The notes: generated from the letters alone by a model not told the origin. A stretch of 64,000 bases of DNA from CAVTND01 sp963735955 (GCA_963735955.1 CAVTND010000002.1:186001-250000); one strand, 5' to 3'. Positions 28,811 to 38,117 are shown, counted from the stretch's first letter. Numbers and translations: made by a program.

Positions 28811-29108
28811 GACATCACTCCGCCCGGCACCACCGTGCGCGCATTCGCCGGCTTGCGGCCCAGCCACCCGGGCGAGGTTTCTTGACGGACCTGAAACCCA
28901 GGAGATCTGGTACGCGCGGCGTGAAGCGTCCCGGGTCGCAGCATCACCCATTCAATGTTCGGAACTCTGCGGGCTCGCATGCGCAGCCCGCGTGGCGGGT
29001 CTGGCGAGCGGATCCTGGTCGCGCGCAAGGATTGCTTGCAATTGCAGACGGATTGCCGCATAAAGCGGCCCTTCCTGGCTGCAGCCTTCCTGTCGAGCTT
29101 TCCTGCGA

Positions 29109-31133
29109 ATGACCAAGCCCGTGTCGAAAGTGCTCGTCATCAACGACGAGCCTTTGATCCTGCGTGAACTGCTGAAAGGCCTGAACGCAGCCGCACGAAC
29201 GCTCGACAATCCTTTCGGCATCGGCTTCGTCGGCGCCTTGACCGCCAAGGAAGGCCTGGCGCTGATCGTGCGCGATGGCGACATCCAAACCGCGATTGTC
29301 GACGACAAGCTCTACGCGGTCGAAGCCAAGAGCGGTCATCGCAAGAACGGCACCGGCAAACGCAATCTCCAGGTTTCGGCGCTCAAGCTGGTCCAGCGCA
29401 TCACCGCCCTGCGACCTGAACTCGACATCTATATCCTGATCGAGAAGGAAAAGGAGGACCAAGTCGTCGATGCACTGTTTGCCGAAGCAGTCGATGGCTA
29501 CTTCTATCGCGAGGAGCGCGACTACCGCGGCATTTACCGCATCGTCAACGCTCAGATCGCCGAGCGCGCGCGCACACCGTTCTATGACGCTCTGAAGGCC
29601 TATGTGATGGCCGCCAAGGACGCATGGCATACGCCCGGACACTCAAGTGGCGACTCGATGCGCGGCAGTCCCTGGGTCAACGAGTTCTACGATTTCATGG
29701 GCGAGCATGTGTTTGATGCCGACCTCTCAGTCTCGGTCAAGGCACTCGACTCGCTGATGGAGCCGACCGGCGTCATCGCCGAAGCCCAGCAGATGGCGGC
29801 CAAGGCCTTCGGCGCGCGTCGCACCTTCTTTGCCACCAACGGCACGTCGACCGCCAACAAGGTGATCCTGCAAACCTTGATCGCACCTGGCGAAAAGCTG
29901 CTGCTCGATCGCAATTGTCACAAGTCAGTGCACCATGGCGTCGTGCTTTCCGGCGCCCAGCCGGTCTATCTGGATTCGTCGGTTAATCGCAAGTACGGCG
30001 TTTACGGCCCGGTACCGACACGGACCATTCTGAAGGCGATCGACGAACACCCCGATGCGCAGTTGCTGGTACTGACCTCATGCACCTACGATGGCCTGCG
30101 CTACGAGTTGCGACCCATCATCGACGCCGCGCACAAGCGCAACATCAAGGTTCTGATCGACGAAGCCTGGTTCGCACATGCACGCTTTCACCCGGCCTTG
30201 CGCCCGACTGCACTCGAGGCCGGCGCCGATTACGCCACACAGTCAGCGCACAAGACGCTCTCCGCGCTGTCGCAGGCGGCCTACATCCATGTGAACGATC
30301 CCAGCTTCAACGAACACATCTTTCGCGAAAATTTCAACATGCATACTTCGACGAGCCCGATGTACAGCATGATCGCCAGCCTCGATGTCAGCCGAAAGCA
30401 ATCAGTGCTGGAGGGCTACAAGCTGCTGCAACGCACGCTGATGCTGGCTTCAGAGCTGCGCGAGCAGATCAACTCGACCGGCGTGTTCCGTGTGCTCGAA
30501 CTCGAGGACTTGCTGCCTGACGAGGTCAAAGATGATGGCATCCGACTCGACCCGACCAAGGTCACGGTCGATGTTTCCTCGTGCGGGATGACAGTTGACG
30601 ACTTGCAGAACGAACTCTTCACCCGATTCAATATCACGGTCGAAAAGTCGACCTTCAATACCCTGACCCTGCTGCTGACGATCGGCACCACTCGGTCAAA
30701 GTGCTCACGTTTGTACGACGCCCTGATGCGCATCGCGCGCGAGAAGCGCGCACCGCGCCGCCTTTACCGCACACCGGACCTGCCGCCCTTCACGGAACTG
30801 GTTTGTCTGCCGCGGGACGCCTACTACGCCACCGGCGAACTGGTGCCGTTGCTCGACGACAACGATCAAGTCAACCCAAGGCTTGCCGGCCGCACCAGCT
30901 GCGACCAGATCGTTCCCTACCCACCTGGCATTCCGGTGCTGGTTCCAGGCCAGAAGATCACCGAGAAGATCGTCGAGTTTCTCGTGCGCTACCTGCGAGT
31001 GCAAAACAAGGTCGAGCTGCACGGCGTGGTGTACCAGGGTTATGTACCGTCAATCCGCGTACTGGCCACCGATGAGCAGGATCGACTCGAGAAGCTGCGG
31101 GACCGTCGACTGGCACGTAAACGCACCCACTAG
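29109..31133 (+). CDS. Orn/Lys/Arg decarboxylase (PLP-dependent, wing-domain type)
   Basis: This fold-type I PLP enzyme decarboxylates ornithine, lysine or arginine to the corresponding polyamine. The 674-residue protein has an N-terminal receiver-like wing domain (VLVINDEPLILRELLKGLNA, about residues 8-27). The large domain starts with DAWHTPGHSSGDSMRGSPWV. FATNGTSTANKVILQTLI, RNCHKSVHHGVVLSGAQPVY and VLIDEAWFAHARFHPAL follow. The PLP lysine is K382 in TQSAHKTLSALSQAAYIHV. The C-terminal domain ends VPYPPGIPVLVPGQKITEK (here IVPYPPGIPVLVPGQ). Family similarity does not settle the substrate. Its position before argD-argF-argG favours arginine or ornithine. Confidence 0.9.
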   Translation: MTKPVSKVLVINDEPLILRELLKGLNAAARTLDNPFGIGFVGALTAKEGLALIVRDGDIQTAIVDDKLYAVEAKSGHRKNGTGKRNLQVSALKLVQRITALRPELDIYILIEKEKEDQVVDALFAEAVDGYFYREERDYRGIYRIVNAQIAERARTPFYDALKAYVMAAKDAWHTPGHSSGDSMRGSPWVNEFYDFMGEHVFDADLSVSVKALDSLMEPTGVIAEAQQMAAKAFGARRTFFATNGTSTANKVILQTLIAPGEKLLLDRNCHKSVHHGVVLSGAQPVYLDSSVNRKYGVYGPVPTRTILKAIDEHPDAQLLVLTSCTYDGLRYELRPIIDAAHKRNIKVLIDEAWFAHARFHPALRPTALEAGADYATQSAHKTLSALSQAAYIHVNDPSFNEHIFRENFNMHTSTSPMYSMIASLDVSRKQSVLEGYKLLQRTLMLASELREQINSTGVFRVLELEDLLPDEVKDDGIRLDPTKVTVDVSSCGMTVDDLQNELFTRFNITVEKSTFNTLTLLLTIGTTRSKCSRLYDALMRIAREKRAPRRLYRTPDLPPFTELVCLPRDAYYATGELVPLLDDNDQVNPRLAGRTSCDQIVPYPPGIPVLVPGQKITEKIVEFLVRYLRVQNKVELHGVVYQGYVPSIRVLATDEQDRLEKLRDRRLARKRTH

Positions 31134-31314
31134 CTGAATCGCCGCTGAAGGAAGCTTTCAGTCTGGCGTCGTGCATCGCTGCATTGCGCCGCTTGCGCGG
31201 CCCGTCACTGTTCGAAGGAACGACCAGCAGACAGCGAAACGTCGCCGAGCCTTGATCGCTCGACACACCGAGTGAACCAGGCTCAGCGTTAGTCATCGCG
31301 CCGCCGTCTTTCCC

Positions 31315-31320
31315 TATAAT
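31315..31320 (+). promoter_or_regulatory. -10 element of a likely argD promoter
   Basis: A perfect TATAAT sits 84 bp before the argD start. The expected -35 region has only weak candidates (for example TTAGTC at 31289-31294), so the promoter may need an activator or be an extended type. Confidence 0.45.
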
Positions 31321-31325
31321 CCTTG

Positions 31326-31362
31326 AAACGCGGCGCGGCCTCGACCGTCGACCGCGTTTTTC
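31326..31362 (+). promoter_or_regulatory. Terminator-like hairpin in the argD leader
   Basis: AAACGCGG (31326-31333) and CCGCGTTT (31352-31359) form an 8-bp stem with an 18-nt loop, followed by TT and C (a five-T run overlaps the stem base). It begins right at the predicted transcription start, 6 nt after TATAAT. It could be an attenuator of argD-argF-argG or simply the terminator of the upstream decarboxylase gene. Confidence 0.4.
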
Positions 31363-31403
31363 GTTGCGCGAACGACGAAATCTGAGGATCGGGAAAGCAA
31401 ACC

Positions 31404-32594
31404 ATGACCCACCTGATGAATACCTACAATCGCTTGCCGGTTGCATTCACGCACGGTAAGGGCGCCCATCTTTACGACGCGCAGGGCAAGGACTATCTCG
31501 ATGCCCTGGCCGGCATTGCAGTCAACGGTCTGGGACATGCGCATCCGCGACTGAGCGCTGCACTCGCCGAGCAGGTCGGGCGCCTGATTCATACCTCGAA
31601 CGTTTATCGCGTAATCGAGCAGGAGCAACTGGCCGAACGGCTGTGCGCACTCGCGGGCATGTACGAGGTCTTCTTCGGCAATTCCGGTTCAGAGGCCAAT
31701 GAGGGCGCCTTGAAGCTGGTCCGCATGTACGGCCACAAGCACGGCAATGCAGCGGCACAGACGATCGTGATGGATCGTGCCTGGCATGGCCGCACCCTGG
31801 CCACGCTGGCGGCGACCGGCAACGACAAGGCGCGCAAGGGATTCGACCCCCTGCCGTCCGGTTTCATTCGCGTGCCTTACAACGATCTGACGGCGATCCG
31901 GCGTGCAGCTGATGCCGATGGCCGGGTACAGGCGGTCTGGATCGAGGTGCTGCAGGGCGAGGGCGGGATTGTGGTAGCCGATCTCGATTTCGTGCGCGGA
32001 TTGCGGCAGCTTTGCGACGAGCGCGGCTGGCTGTTGATGATCGACGAAGTGCAGAGCGGCATCGGTCGCACCGGCAAGTGGTTCGCACACCAGTGGGCGG
32101 GAATTCGGCCCGACGTGATGACTCTCGCGAAGGGCCTGGGCTCCGGCGTGCCGATCGGCGCCTGCCTGGCCGCGGGCCGGGCGGCCGGAACCTTCGGCCC
32201 GGGCAATCACGGCACCACCTTCGGCGGCAACCCGCTGGCGATGCGCGCTGGACTCGAAACGCTGGCGATCATCGAGGCCGAAGGACTGATGGCGCGCGCC
32301 ACCGAACTGGGTGAGCGGATCCGCGCCGGCTTTCGCCGCGCGTTTGCGGGTGCGGCCGGCGTGATCGAAGTGCGCGGCATGGGACTGATGATCGGCATAG
32401 AGCTGGACCGCCCCTGCGGGGAACTGGTCAAGCAGGCGCTCGGAGCGAATTTGCTGATCAACGTCACGCAGGACAGCGTGGTGCGTCTGTTGCCGCCGTT
32501 GATCATCACGACGGCTGAAGCTGACCTGATCGTCGAGCGACTTGCTCCGCTGGTGCTCGCCTTTGCGTCGAACACGAACGTGCGCGCTGCCTAG
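31404..32594 (+). CDS. argD: Acetylornithine aminotransferase
   Basis: ArgD transfers an amino group from glutamate to N-acetylglutamate semialdehyde in arginine synthesis; many homologues also act on succinyl-diaminopimelate. The 396-residue class III aminotransferase shows YLDALAGIAVNGLGHAHP near the N-terminus and FFGNSGSEANEGALKLVR, where PLP phosphate is bound. RAWHGRTLATLAATGN, LLMIDEVQSGIGRTGKWFA and the PLP lysine K243 in TLAKGLGSGVPIGA follow. HGTTFGGNPLAMRAGLETL completes the family pattern. Start ATG 31404 follows the GATCGGGAAAG site. argF begins 44 bp downstream and argG 44 bp after that, so the three form one arginine operon. Confidence 0.95.
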   Translation: MTHLMNTYNRLPVAFTHGKGAHLYDAQGKDYLDALAGIAVNGLGHAHPRLSAALAEQVGRLIHTSNVYRVIEQEQLAERLCALAGMYEVFFGNSGSEANEGALKLVRMYGHKHGNAAAQTIVMDRAWHGRTLATLAATGNDKARKGFDPLPSGFIRVPYNDLTAIRRAADADGRVQAVWIEVLQGEGGIVVADLDFVRGLRQLCDERGWLLMIDEVQSGIGRTGKWFAHQWAGIRPDVMTLAKGLGSGVPIGACLAAGRAAGTFGPGNHGTTFGGNPLAMRAGLETLAIIEAEGLMARATELGERIRAGFRRAFAGAAGVIEVRGMGLMIGIELDRPCGELVKQALGANLLINVTQDSVVRLLPPLIITTAEADLIVERLAPLVLAFASNTNVRAA

Positions 32595-32638
32595 CCGCCG
32601 ATTCAGCCCTTTCGGAATCATCGCGCCATGGCCGCGCC

Positions 32639-33562
32639 ATGACCACATCCGCGCTGCGTCACTTTCTGCGGCTCGACGACCTCAACCGCGCCGAGCTCGA
32701 GCATGTATTCGTGCGCACCCGGATCATCAAGGAGCGCTTCAAGCGCTATGAGTTTTACCAGCCATTGGCAGATCGCACCCTGGCGATGGTGTTCGAGAAG
32801 GCCAGCACGCGCACGCGTGTGAGCTTCGAAGCCGGCATGTACCAGATGGGCGGCTCGGTGATTCACATCACGACCGGCGAATCGCAACTGGGCCGCGCCG
32901 AACCGATCGAGGACACGGCACGCGTCATCTCGCGCATGGTAGACCTCGTGATGATCCGCACCTACGAGCAGACCAAGATCGAGCGCTTCGCATCGCAGTC
33001 GCGGGTGCCGGTTATCAACGGCCTGACCAACGAGTACCACCCGTGCCAAATCCTCGCCGACATCTACACCTGGATCGAGCAGCGCGGTTCGATCGCCGGC
33101 CGCATCGTGGCCTGGATCGGCGACGCCAACAACATGGCCTACACCTGGCTGCAGGCTGCCGCGCTGCTGGAGTTCAAGGTGCGGGTCTCGACCCCGCCGG
33201 GCTACGAGCTTGATCCCGCGCTGGCCCCGCCCGGCGCGCACTTTTCTGTGCACGCCGATCCGCTCGATGCTGCACACGGCGCCGACCTTGTCACCACCGA
33301 CGTGTGGACCAGCATGGGCTACGAAGCGGAGAACGAACAACGCCGCGCGGCGTTCGCCGATTGGCAGGTCGATGCCGAGATGATGCGGGCGGCGACCAAA
33401 GATGCGCTCTTCATGCACTGCCTGCCCGCTCATCGCGGCGAAGAGGTGTCGGCCGAGGTCATCGACGGGCCTCAGAGCGTCGTCTGGGACGAGGCGGAGA
33501 ACCGCCTGCATGCGCAGAAAGCCCTGATGGAGTACCTGCTGCTCGGCCGCGGCGTCCAGTAA
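32639..33562 (+). CDS. argF: Ornithine carbamoyltransferase
   Basis: ArgF condenses ornithine with carbamoyl phosphate to citrulline. The 307-residue protein carries the carbamoyl phosphate-binding motif in FEKASTRTRVSFEAGMYQM (about residues 49-67). GLTNEYHPCQILADIYT follows with the HPCQ signature. VAWIGDANNMAYTWLQAA is the ornithine domain, then TDVWTSMGYEAE, and the ornithine-binding block FMHCLPAHRGEEVSAEVIDG carries HCLP. Length and motif order are normal for anabolic OTCase. It is the middle gene of argD-argF-argG. Confidence 0.97.
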   Translation: MTTSALRHFLRLDDLNRAELEHVFVRTRIIKERFKRYEFYQPLADRTLAMVFEKASTRTRVSFEAGMYQMGGSVIHITTGESQLGRAEPIEDTARVISRMVDLVMIRTYEQTKIERFASQSRVPVINGLTNEYHPCQILADIYTWIEQRGSIAGRIVAWIGDANNMAYTWLQAAALLEFKVRVSTPPGYELDPALAPPGAHFSVHADPLDAAHGADLVTTDVWTSMGYEAENEQRRAAFADWQVDAEMMRAATKDALFMHCLPAHRGEEVSAEVIDGPQSVVWDEAENRLHAQKALMEYLLLGRGVQ

Positions 33563-33606
33563 GACACCGAATCCTGCGCTACGGGCACATTCACCGACAC
33601 TCTCTC

Positions 33607-34950
33607 ATGTCCACTATCCTCCAAAGCCTGCCTATCGGCCAGAAAGTCGGCATCGCGTTCTCGGGTGGGCTCGACACCAGTGCGGCGCTACTGTGGATGC
33701 GCCAGAAGGGCGCGATTCCCTGCGCATACACCGCCAACCTCGGCCAGCCCGACGAGCCCGACTACGACGAGATCCCTCGCAAGGCCCTGCTGTACGGCGC
33801 TGACAAGGCGCGGCTCGTCGACTGTCGAGCGCAGCTCGTCGCCGAGGGCATCTCGGCCCTACAGTGCGGCGCGTTCCACATCTCGACCGCAGGCCTCACC
33901 TACTTCAATACGACGCCGATCGGGCGCGCTGTGACCGGCACGCTGCTGGTCGCGGCGATGAAGGAGGACGACGTCAACATCTGGGGCGACGGCAGCACCT
34001 ACAAGGGCAACGACATCGAGCGCTTCTATCGCTACGGCCTGCTCACCAACCCGTCGTTGAAGATCTACAAGCCCTGGCTCGACCAGGCCTTCATCGACGA
34101 GCTCGGCGGCCGCGCCGAGATGTCGGAGTTCATGAAGCAGGCCGGTTTCGCCTACAAGATGTCGGCCGAAAAGGCGTATTCCACCGACTCGAACATGCTG
34201 GGCGCCACGCACGAGGCCAAGGACCTCGAGTACCTCGCCAGCAATATCCGCATCGTGCAGCCGATCATGGGCGTGCCGTTCTGGCGCGACGACGTCGCGA
34301 TCAAGCGCGAGGAAGTCACCGTGCGCTTCGAAGAAGGCCAGCCCGTGGCGCTCAACGGAATCGAATACGCCGGTGCGGTCGAACTGATGCTCGAAGCCAA
34401 CCGGATCGGGGGGCGCCACGGCCTCGGCATGTCCGACCAAATCGAGAACCGCATCATCGAGGCCAAGAGCCGCGGCATCTACGAGGCGCCCGGCCTGGCG
34501 CTGCTGTTCATCGCCTACGAGAGACTGCTCACCGGCATCCACAACGAGGACACGATCGAGCAGTACCGCGACAACGGTCGCCGCCTCGGACGGCTGCTCT
34601 ACCAGGGCCGCTGGTTCGACCCGCAGTCGATCATGCTGCGCGAAACGGCGCAGCGCTGGGTGGCGGGCGCAATCAGCGGCGAGGTAACGATCGAGCTGCG
34701 GCGCGGCAATGACTATTCGATCCTGAATACCGAGTCGACCAACCTCACCTATAAGCCCGAACGACTGACGATGGAGAAGGGAGAGTCGGTGTTCTCGCCG
34801 GCTGACCGCATCGGCCAGCTGACGATGCGCAACCTCGACATCACCGACACGCGCGACAAGCTGATGACGTATGCCAAAGCCGGCCTGCTCGCGAGCCCAT
34901 CCGGCACGACGCTGCCGCAGCTTAAGAATGAGGTGAAGAGCAAGAAGTAG
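33607..34950 (+). CDS. argG: Argininosuccinate synthase (type 2)
   Basis: ArgG joins citrulline and aspartate with ATP to give argininosuccinate. The 447-residue product is the longer 'type 2' form typical of gamma- and some betaproteobacteria. The ATP pyrophosphatase P-loop AFSGGLDTSAALLWM lies at about residues 17-31. FHISTAGLTYFNTTPIGRAV, NIWGDGSTYKGNDIERFYRY and YSTDSNMLGATHEAKDLEYL follow. The start is ATG 33607 (MSTILQSLPIGQKVGIAFSG); the frame extends upstream inside argF but lacks similarity there. A strong terminator lies about 180 bp downstream, ending the operon. Confidence 0.97.
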   Translation: MSTILQSLPIGQKVGIAFSGGLDTSAALLWMRQKGAIPCAYTANLGQPDEPDYDEIPRKALLYGADKARLVDCRAQLVAEGISALQCGAFHISTAGLTYFNTTPIGRAVTGTLLVAAMKEDDVNIWGDGSTYKGNDIERFYRYGLLTNPSLKIYKPWLDQAFIDELGGRAEMSEFMKQAGFAYKMSAEKAYSTDSNMLGATHEAKDLEYLASNIRIVQPIMGVPFWRDDVAIKREEVTVRFEEGQPVALNGIEYAGAVELMLEANRIGGRHGLGMSDQIENRIIEAKSRGIYEAPGLALLFIAYERLLTGIHNEDTIEQYRDNGRRLGRLLYQGRWFDPQSIMLRETAQRWVAGAISGEVTIELRRGNDYSILNTESTNLTYKPERLTMEKGESVFSPADRIGQLTMRNLDITDTRDKLMTYAKAGLLASPSGTTLPQLKNEVKSKK

Positions 34951-35130
34951 CTGCGGAGCGCCGCGCCCGCGACGGCCGAGGGGTAGGCGCGGCACTAGCC
35001 TTTTGGATGAATGCAGCGACGAGCGATTGGTGCCACAGTACAGGCGTTGCGACCATCGGTGCTGCGGATTCCCCCGAACCGCAGGCAGGCTCTCCGACCG
35101 ATGGCCACGACGCCCTCCTAGCTCGACTTC

Positions 35131-35158
35131 GGGCCCGCAACTGCGGGCCCTGTTTTTT
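35131..35158 (+). terminator. Rho-independent terminator of the arg operon
   Basis: GGGCCCGCA (35131-35139) pairs perfectly with TGCGGGCCC (35142-35150) and is followed by TGTTTTTT. It ends exactly at the last base of the convergent murB gene. Confidence 0.88.
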
Positions 35159-36180
35159 CAGATGATATTCGGCTCGGGCTCGAGCGCAATGCCGAATCTG
35201 GTCAGCACCTTGTCCTGCACTTCGCGCGCGAGCGCGAGGATCTCGGCACCGGTCGCCCCGCCGCGATTCACGAGCACCAGCGCCTGGCGCTCATAGACGG
35301 CGGCGCGGCCACGCACCTGACCCTTCAGCCCGCAGGCCTCGATCAACCAGCCCGCCGCGAGCTTGCAGCGCGCACCGCCAATGTCGTACGAAACCATCGA
35401 GGGAAATTTCTCGATCAGCGCATTGCGCTGGTCACGGCCGACGACAGGATTCTTGAAGAAGCTGCCGGCATTGCCGATCGCGACGGGGTCGGGAAGCTTG
35501 CGGCGCCGGATTGCGACCACAGCATCGAACACGTCGCGGGCCGACGGACGAGAGACGTTCCGTGTCCGCAGTTCAGCCGCGACATCCGAATAACCGGTCA
35601 CGGCCTGCCAGGATGCCGGCAAGGCCAGCGTGATGCCGAGGATGATGCGCGCCCCTGCGGGCTCTCGCTTGAAGATGCTGTCGCGGTAGGCAAATCTGCA
35701 TGCCTCGGTGTCAAGCGTAACGATCGTGCGCGCGGCCACGTCCCACGCCTCGAGCCGGGCAAAACGCTCGGCCAGTTCGACTCCGTAGGCACCGATATTC
35801 TGGATCGGCGCGGCACCGACCTGGCCTGGAATCAGGGCCAGGTTCTCGAGGCCGGGCAGTCCTTCGCCGAGAAGCCGTTCAACCGTACCGTGCCAGTTCT
35901 CTCCGGCCCCGACGCGTACCTGCTCGGACTCGCCATCCCGTCCCAGACGTTCGACGCCGGCAATCTCGATCTTCAGCACCAGGCCATCGAAGTCGCGCGT
36001 GAACAGCAGATTGCTGCCGCCACCCAGAACGAGCCGCGGATAATCGGCATAGGACGCATCGTCGAGCAGTTCCTGCAATTCAGAGAGCAAACTGATCCGG
36101 GCAAAGTGGGCGGCGCGGACATCGACGCCAAAGGTGTTGAATGGTTTGAGCGAGACACCGCGCTCGACGTGAACGTGCAT
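35158..36180 (-). CDS. murB: UDP-N-acetylenolpyruvoylglucosamine reductase
   Basis: MurB is the FAD enzyme that reduces UDP-GlcNAc-enolpyruvate to UDP-MurNAc. The 340-residue protein begins HVERGVSLKPFNTFGVDVRA. The FAD-binding block PRLVLGGGSNLLFTRDFDGL comes next, then GAGENWHGTVERLLGEGLPG and LIPGQVGAAPIQNIGAYGVE. FAYRDSIFK and the catalytic serine in GNAGSFFKNPVV follow; the C-terminal glutamate is in the last segment. It is the type I form, with the GSFFKNP motif and the YRxSxF loop. I chose ATG 36180 (MHVHVERG). The frame continues to 36798 but that part overlaps yajQ on the other strand and has no MurB similarity. Confidence 0.96.
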   Translation of the reverse strand: MHVHVERGVSLKPFNTFGVDVRAAHFARISLLSELQELLDDASYADYPRLVLGGGSNLLFTRDFDGLVLKIEIAGVERLGRDGESEQVRVGAGENWHGTVERLLGEGLPGLENLALIPGQVGAAPIQNIGAYGVELAERFARLEAWDVAARTIVTLDTEACRFAYRDSIFKREPAGARIILGITLALPASWQAVTGYSDVAAELRTRNVSRPSARDVFDAVVAIRRRKLPDPVAIGNAGSFFKNPVVGRDQRNALIEKFPSMVSYDIGGARCKLAAGWLIEACGLKGQVRGRAAVYERQALVLVNRGGATGAEILALAREVQDKVLTRFGIALEPEPNII

Positions 36181-36240
36181 GCCGCGATTGTAAGTGGCGC
36201 TCGATAGACTTCGCCTTTTGAACCGCTCGGAGCTTCCTGA

Positions 36241-36726
36241 ATGCCTTCGTTTGACGCAGTCTGCAAGCCAAACATGGTCGAGCTTCGCAACGCACTCGAT
36301 CAGACCAACAAGGAGGTCGCCAATCGATTCGACTTCAAGGGATCGGACGCGCGCGTCGAGCACAAGGAGTACGAGTTGACGGTGTTCGCGGACGATGAAT
36401 TCAAACTCGGCCAGGTGCGCGACGTGCTGATGGCAAAGATGGCCAAGCGCGGCGTTGATGTGCGGCTGCTGGAAATCGGCGATCCGCAGAAGATCTCCGG
36501 TGACAAGCTGAAGCAGCCAATCGAAGTGCGCAATGGCATCGAATCCACACTGGCAAAGAAGATCGTGGCCATGATCAAGGAAAGCAAGCTCAAGCTGACC
36601 GCGAGCATCCAGGGCGATGCCGTGCGCATCTCCGGCGCCAAGAAGGACACGCTCCAGGAGGCGATCGCACTGGTGCGAAAGGGCGTGACCGAAGTTCCGA
36701 TCAGCTTTGAGAACTTTCGCGACTGA
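36241..36726 (+). CDS. YajQ family nucleotide-binding protein
   Basis: This is a 161-residue member of the YajQ/UPF0234 family. It starts MPSFDAVCKPNMVELRNALD, then DQTNKEVANRFDFKGSDARV. YAJQ blocks KQPIEVRNGIESTLAKKIVA and KESKLKLTASIQGDAVRISG follow. The C-terminus is KKDTLQEAIALVRKGVTEVP ending SFENFRD. Xanthomonas YajQ homologues bind cyclic di-GMP and affect virulence gene expression; whether this protein does so is not shown. It has a GGAG site 8 nt before the start. It is divergent from murB across 60 bp, so both promoters must lie in that short gap or within the genes. Confidence 0.95.
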   Translation: MPSFDAVCKPNMVELRNALDQTNKEVANRFDFKGSDARVEHKEYELTVFADDEFKLGQVRDVLMAKMAKRGVDVRLLEIGDPQKISGDKLKQPIEVRNGIESTLAKKIVAMIKESKLKLTASIQGDAVRISGAKKDTLQEAIALVRKGVTEVPISFENFRD

Positions 36727-36957
36727 AATACTGACCGCCGGTCGGTTCGGCTCGACCGCACGCTGGCGGCGGCACAACAGTGGCGCCGTCCGGCGCAAAC
36801 CAGATGCCGTTGGCGCGATCCGTGAGTTTCCTGCTTGGCCGGGACACGCTCAAATCCTGCCGAGCCCAAAGAACGCCAAGACGAGAGCCCGTGGCAAGGC
36901 CACCGCCTGTCGCGCCGAATTGCCTGATCGATGGAACATCCCTAACCTGAATACGCC

Positions 36958-37332
36958 ATGCGATCGACTCCTTCCCGCTTCACTGCTTTCGTTTCTCCGA
37001 CCGAACTTGAGTTCGAAGGCGCGCCGAACGGCGCGCCTGTCTCGCCACGTGCGTCCGGCGCCGAGGAATCCGTACTCGAACGTCATTACCCGGCCGTGGT
37101 GCGTGCGATTACGCTGCTTTGGGGCCACCCGGAGTTGAATCAGTATTTCGCGAAAATCTGGAACGGCCAGGACGCGGCGCTGATGCTCGAGCCGGATGCG
37201 ATGGCGGAAGCCATGCTCCTGTCGGGAATCCATCAACGCATCTGCCCGTTTGTACCCGCCAGGTCGGTCGAGGATCTTTATGGGCCGGGGCGTTGGGCCG
37301 ACACCTGGAAAGCGTCGCGCCCGCGTCGATAG
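36958..37332 (+). CDS. Conserved hypothetical protein
   Basis: I do not recognise a named family. The 124-residue product is mostly soluble: an N-terminal stretch rich in Ala/Pro/Ser, then a compact helical part VLERHYPAVVRAITLLWGHP, ELNQYFAKIWNGQDAALMLE and AMAEAMLLSGIHQRICPFVP, ending GPGRWADTWKASRPRR. The pattern 'YPxVVxAITLLWGxPExNxYF' is one I associate with short uncharacterised betaproteobacterial proteins, but I cannot name the family. It lies between yajQ and the convergent amidotransferase gene, 7 bp from the latter. No signal peptide or membrane segment is evident. Confidence 0.7.
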   Translation: MRSTPSRFTAFVSPTELEFEGAPNGAPVSPRASGAEESVLERHYPAVVRAITLLWGHPELNQYFAKIWNGQDAALMLEPDAMAEAMLLSGIHQRICPFVPARSVEDLYGPGRWADTWKASRPRR

Positions 37333-37338
37333 GGTGGC

Positions 37339-38082
37339 TCAGCTTCTGAGGCCCTGCCCCCAGCGCTCGTAGAGCCGCCGGGCGATAACTTCCATTCTGG
37401 CCGTTCTGGCTTCCAGCTCGCGCAGCATCTGATCGGCGGTCTGCACGCCGGGGCCGCCGTCGCGGGCGCGCTCGTCGATCTCGCGGGCCCCGGTAGGGTC
37501 TTCGACCCACTGCCGCACCAGCTCGGGAGTCATTTCGGAATGAAACTGCATGCCCAGGTGAGCGAACCCTTCGCGTTGCACGACAAAGGCCTGATTCGCG
37601 CAGAGCGGTCCGGCCAGCATGCGCCGCGCGCCGGCCGGCAAATCGAAGGCGTCGCCATGCCACTGGAAGAACTCGAGCTCAACCACATCGCCTGGTCGAT
37701 GGCCCAGCCACTCGCGTGCCAGAGCGGGGTCCGCGACATCGACCCGGCTCCACCCCAGTTCCATGTGTTCGGCACGGCGCACCGGTGCACCAAGTGCCCT
37801 GGCAATCAATTGCCCACCGAGGCAATGGCCGATCACGGGGACGCACCGTGCGTCCGCATCGCGGATCAGTCCAAGCTCTTCGTCGATCCACGGGAGATCA
37901 TCGTTGACGCTCATGTTGCCGCCCAGCGAACAGATGCCGGCGAAGCCGGCTGCCGAGGCCGGCAGACGTTCACCCCGATCGACCCGCACTACCCCGTACG
38001 GGCGCCCGGTGGCCTGCGCCCAGGTGGCAAAGTTGCCGGGCTCAACACCGGCTTCGTGCTGGACGATCAGGATCGGCTTCAT
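37339..38082 (-). CDS. Class I glutamine amidotransferase-like protein
   Basis: This 247-residue protein has a stand-alone GATase1 fold. ILIVQHEAGVEPGNFATWAQ opens it. The oxyanion region is FAGICSLGGNMSVNDDLPWI. The nucleophile is C87 in VPVIGHCLGGQLIARALG, and the catalytic His/Glu pair is in GMQFHSEMTPE near residue 180. All three triad residues are present, so it may be catalytically active. Similar stand-alone enzymes are loosely annotated as GMP synthase-like or gamma-glutamyl peptidases; the substrate is not predictable. It lies 35 bp downstream of dxs in the same direction and may be the last gene of the xseB-ispA-dxs unit. Confidence 0.85.
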   Translation of the reverse strand: MKPILIVQHEAGVEPGNFATWAQATGRPYGVVRVDRGERLPASAAGFAGICSLGGNMSVNDDLPWIDEELGLIRDADARCVPVIGHCLGGQLIARALGAPVRRAEHMELGWSRVDVADPALAREWLGHRPGDVVELEFFQWHGDAFDLPAGARRMLAGPLCANQAFVVQREGFAHLGMQFHSEMTPELVRQWVEDPTGAREIDERARDGGPGVQTADQMLRELEARTARMEVIARRLYERWGQGLRS

Positions 38083-38117
38083 CGTCGCGCCGCACGCGGC
38101 GGCCGGAATTCCGGAGT

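Noticed and set aside
33304..33606. Upstream extension of the argG frame into argF
   Set aside because: The extension is an out-of-frame reading of argF; the conserved ArgG start MSTILQSLPIGQKV lies at 33607.
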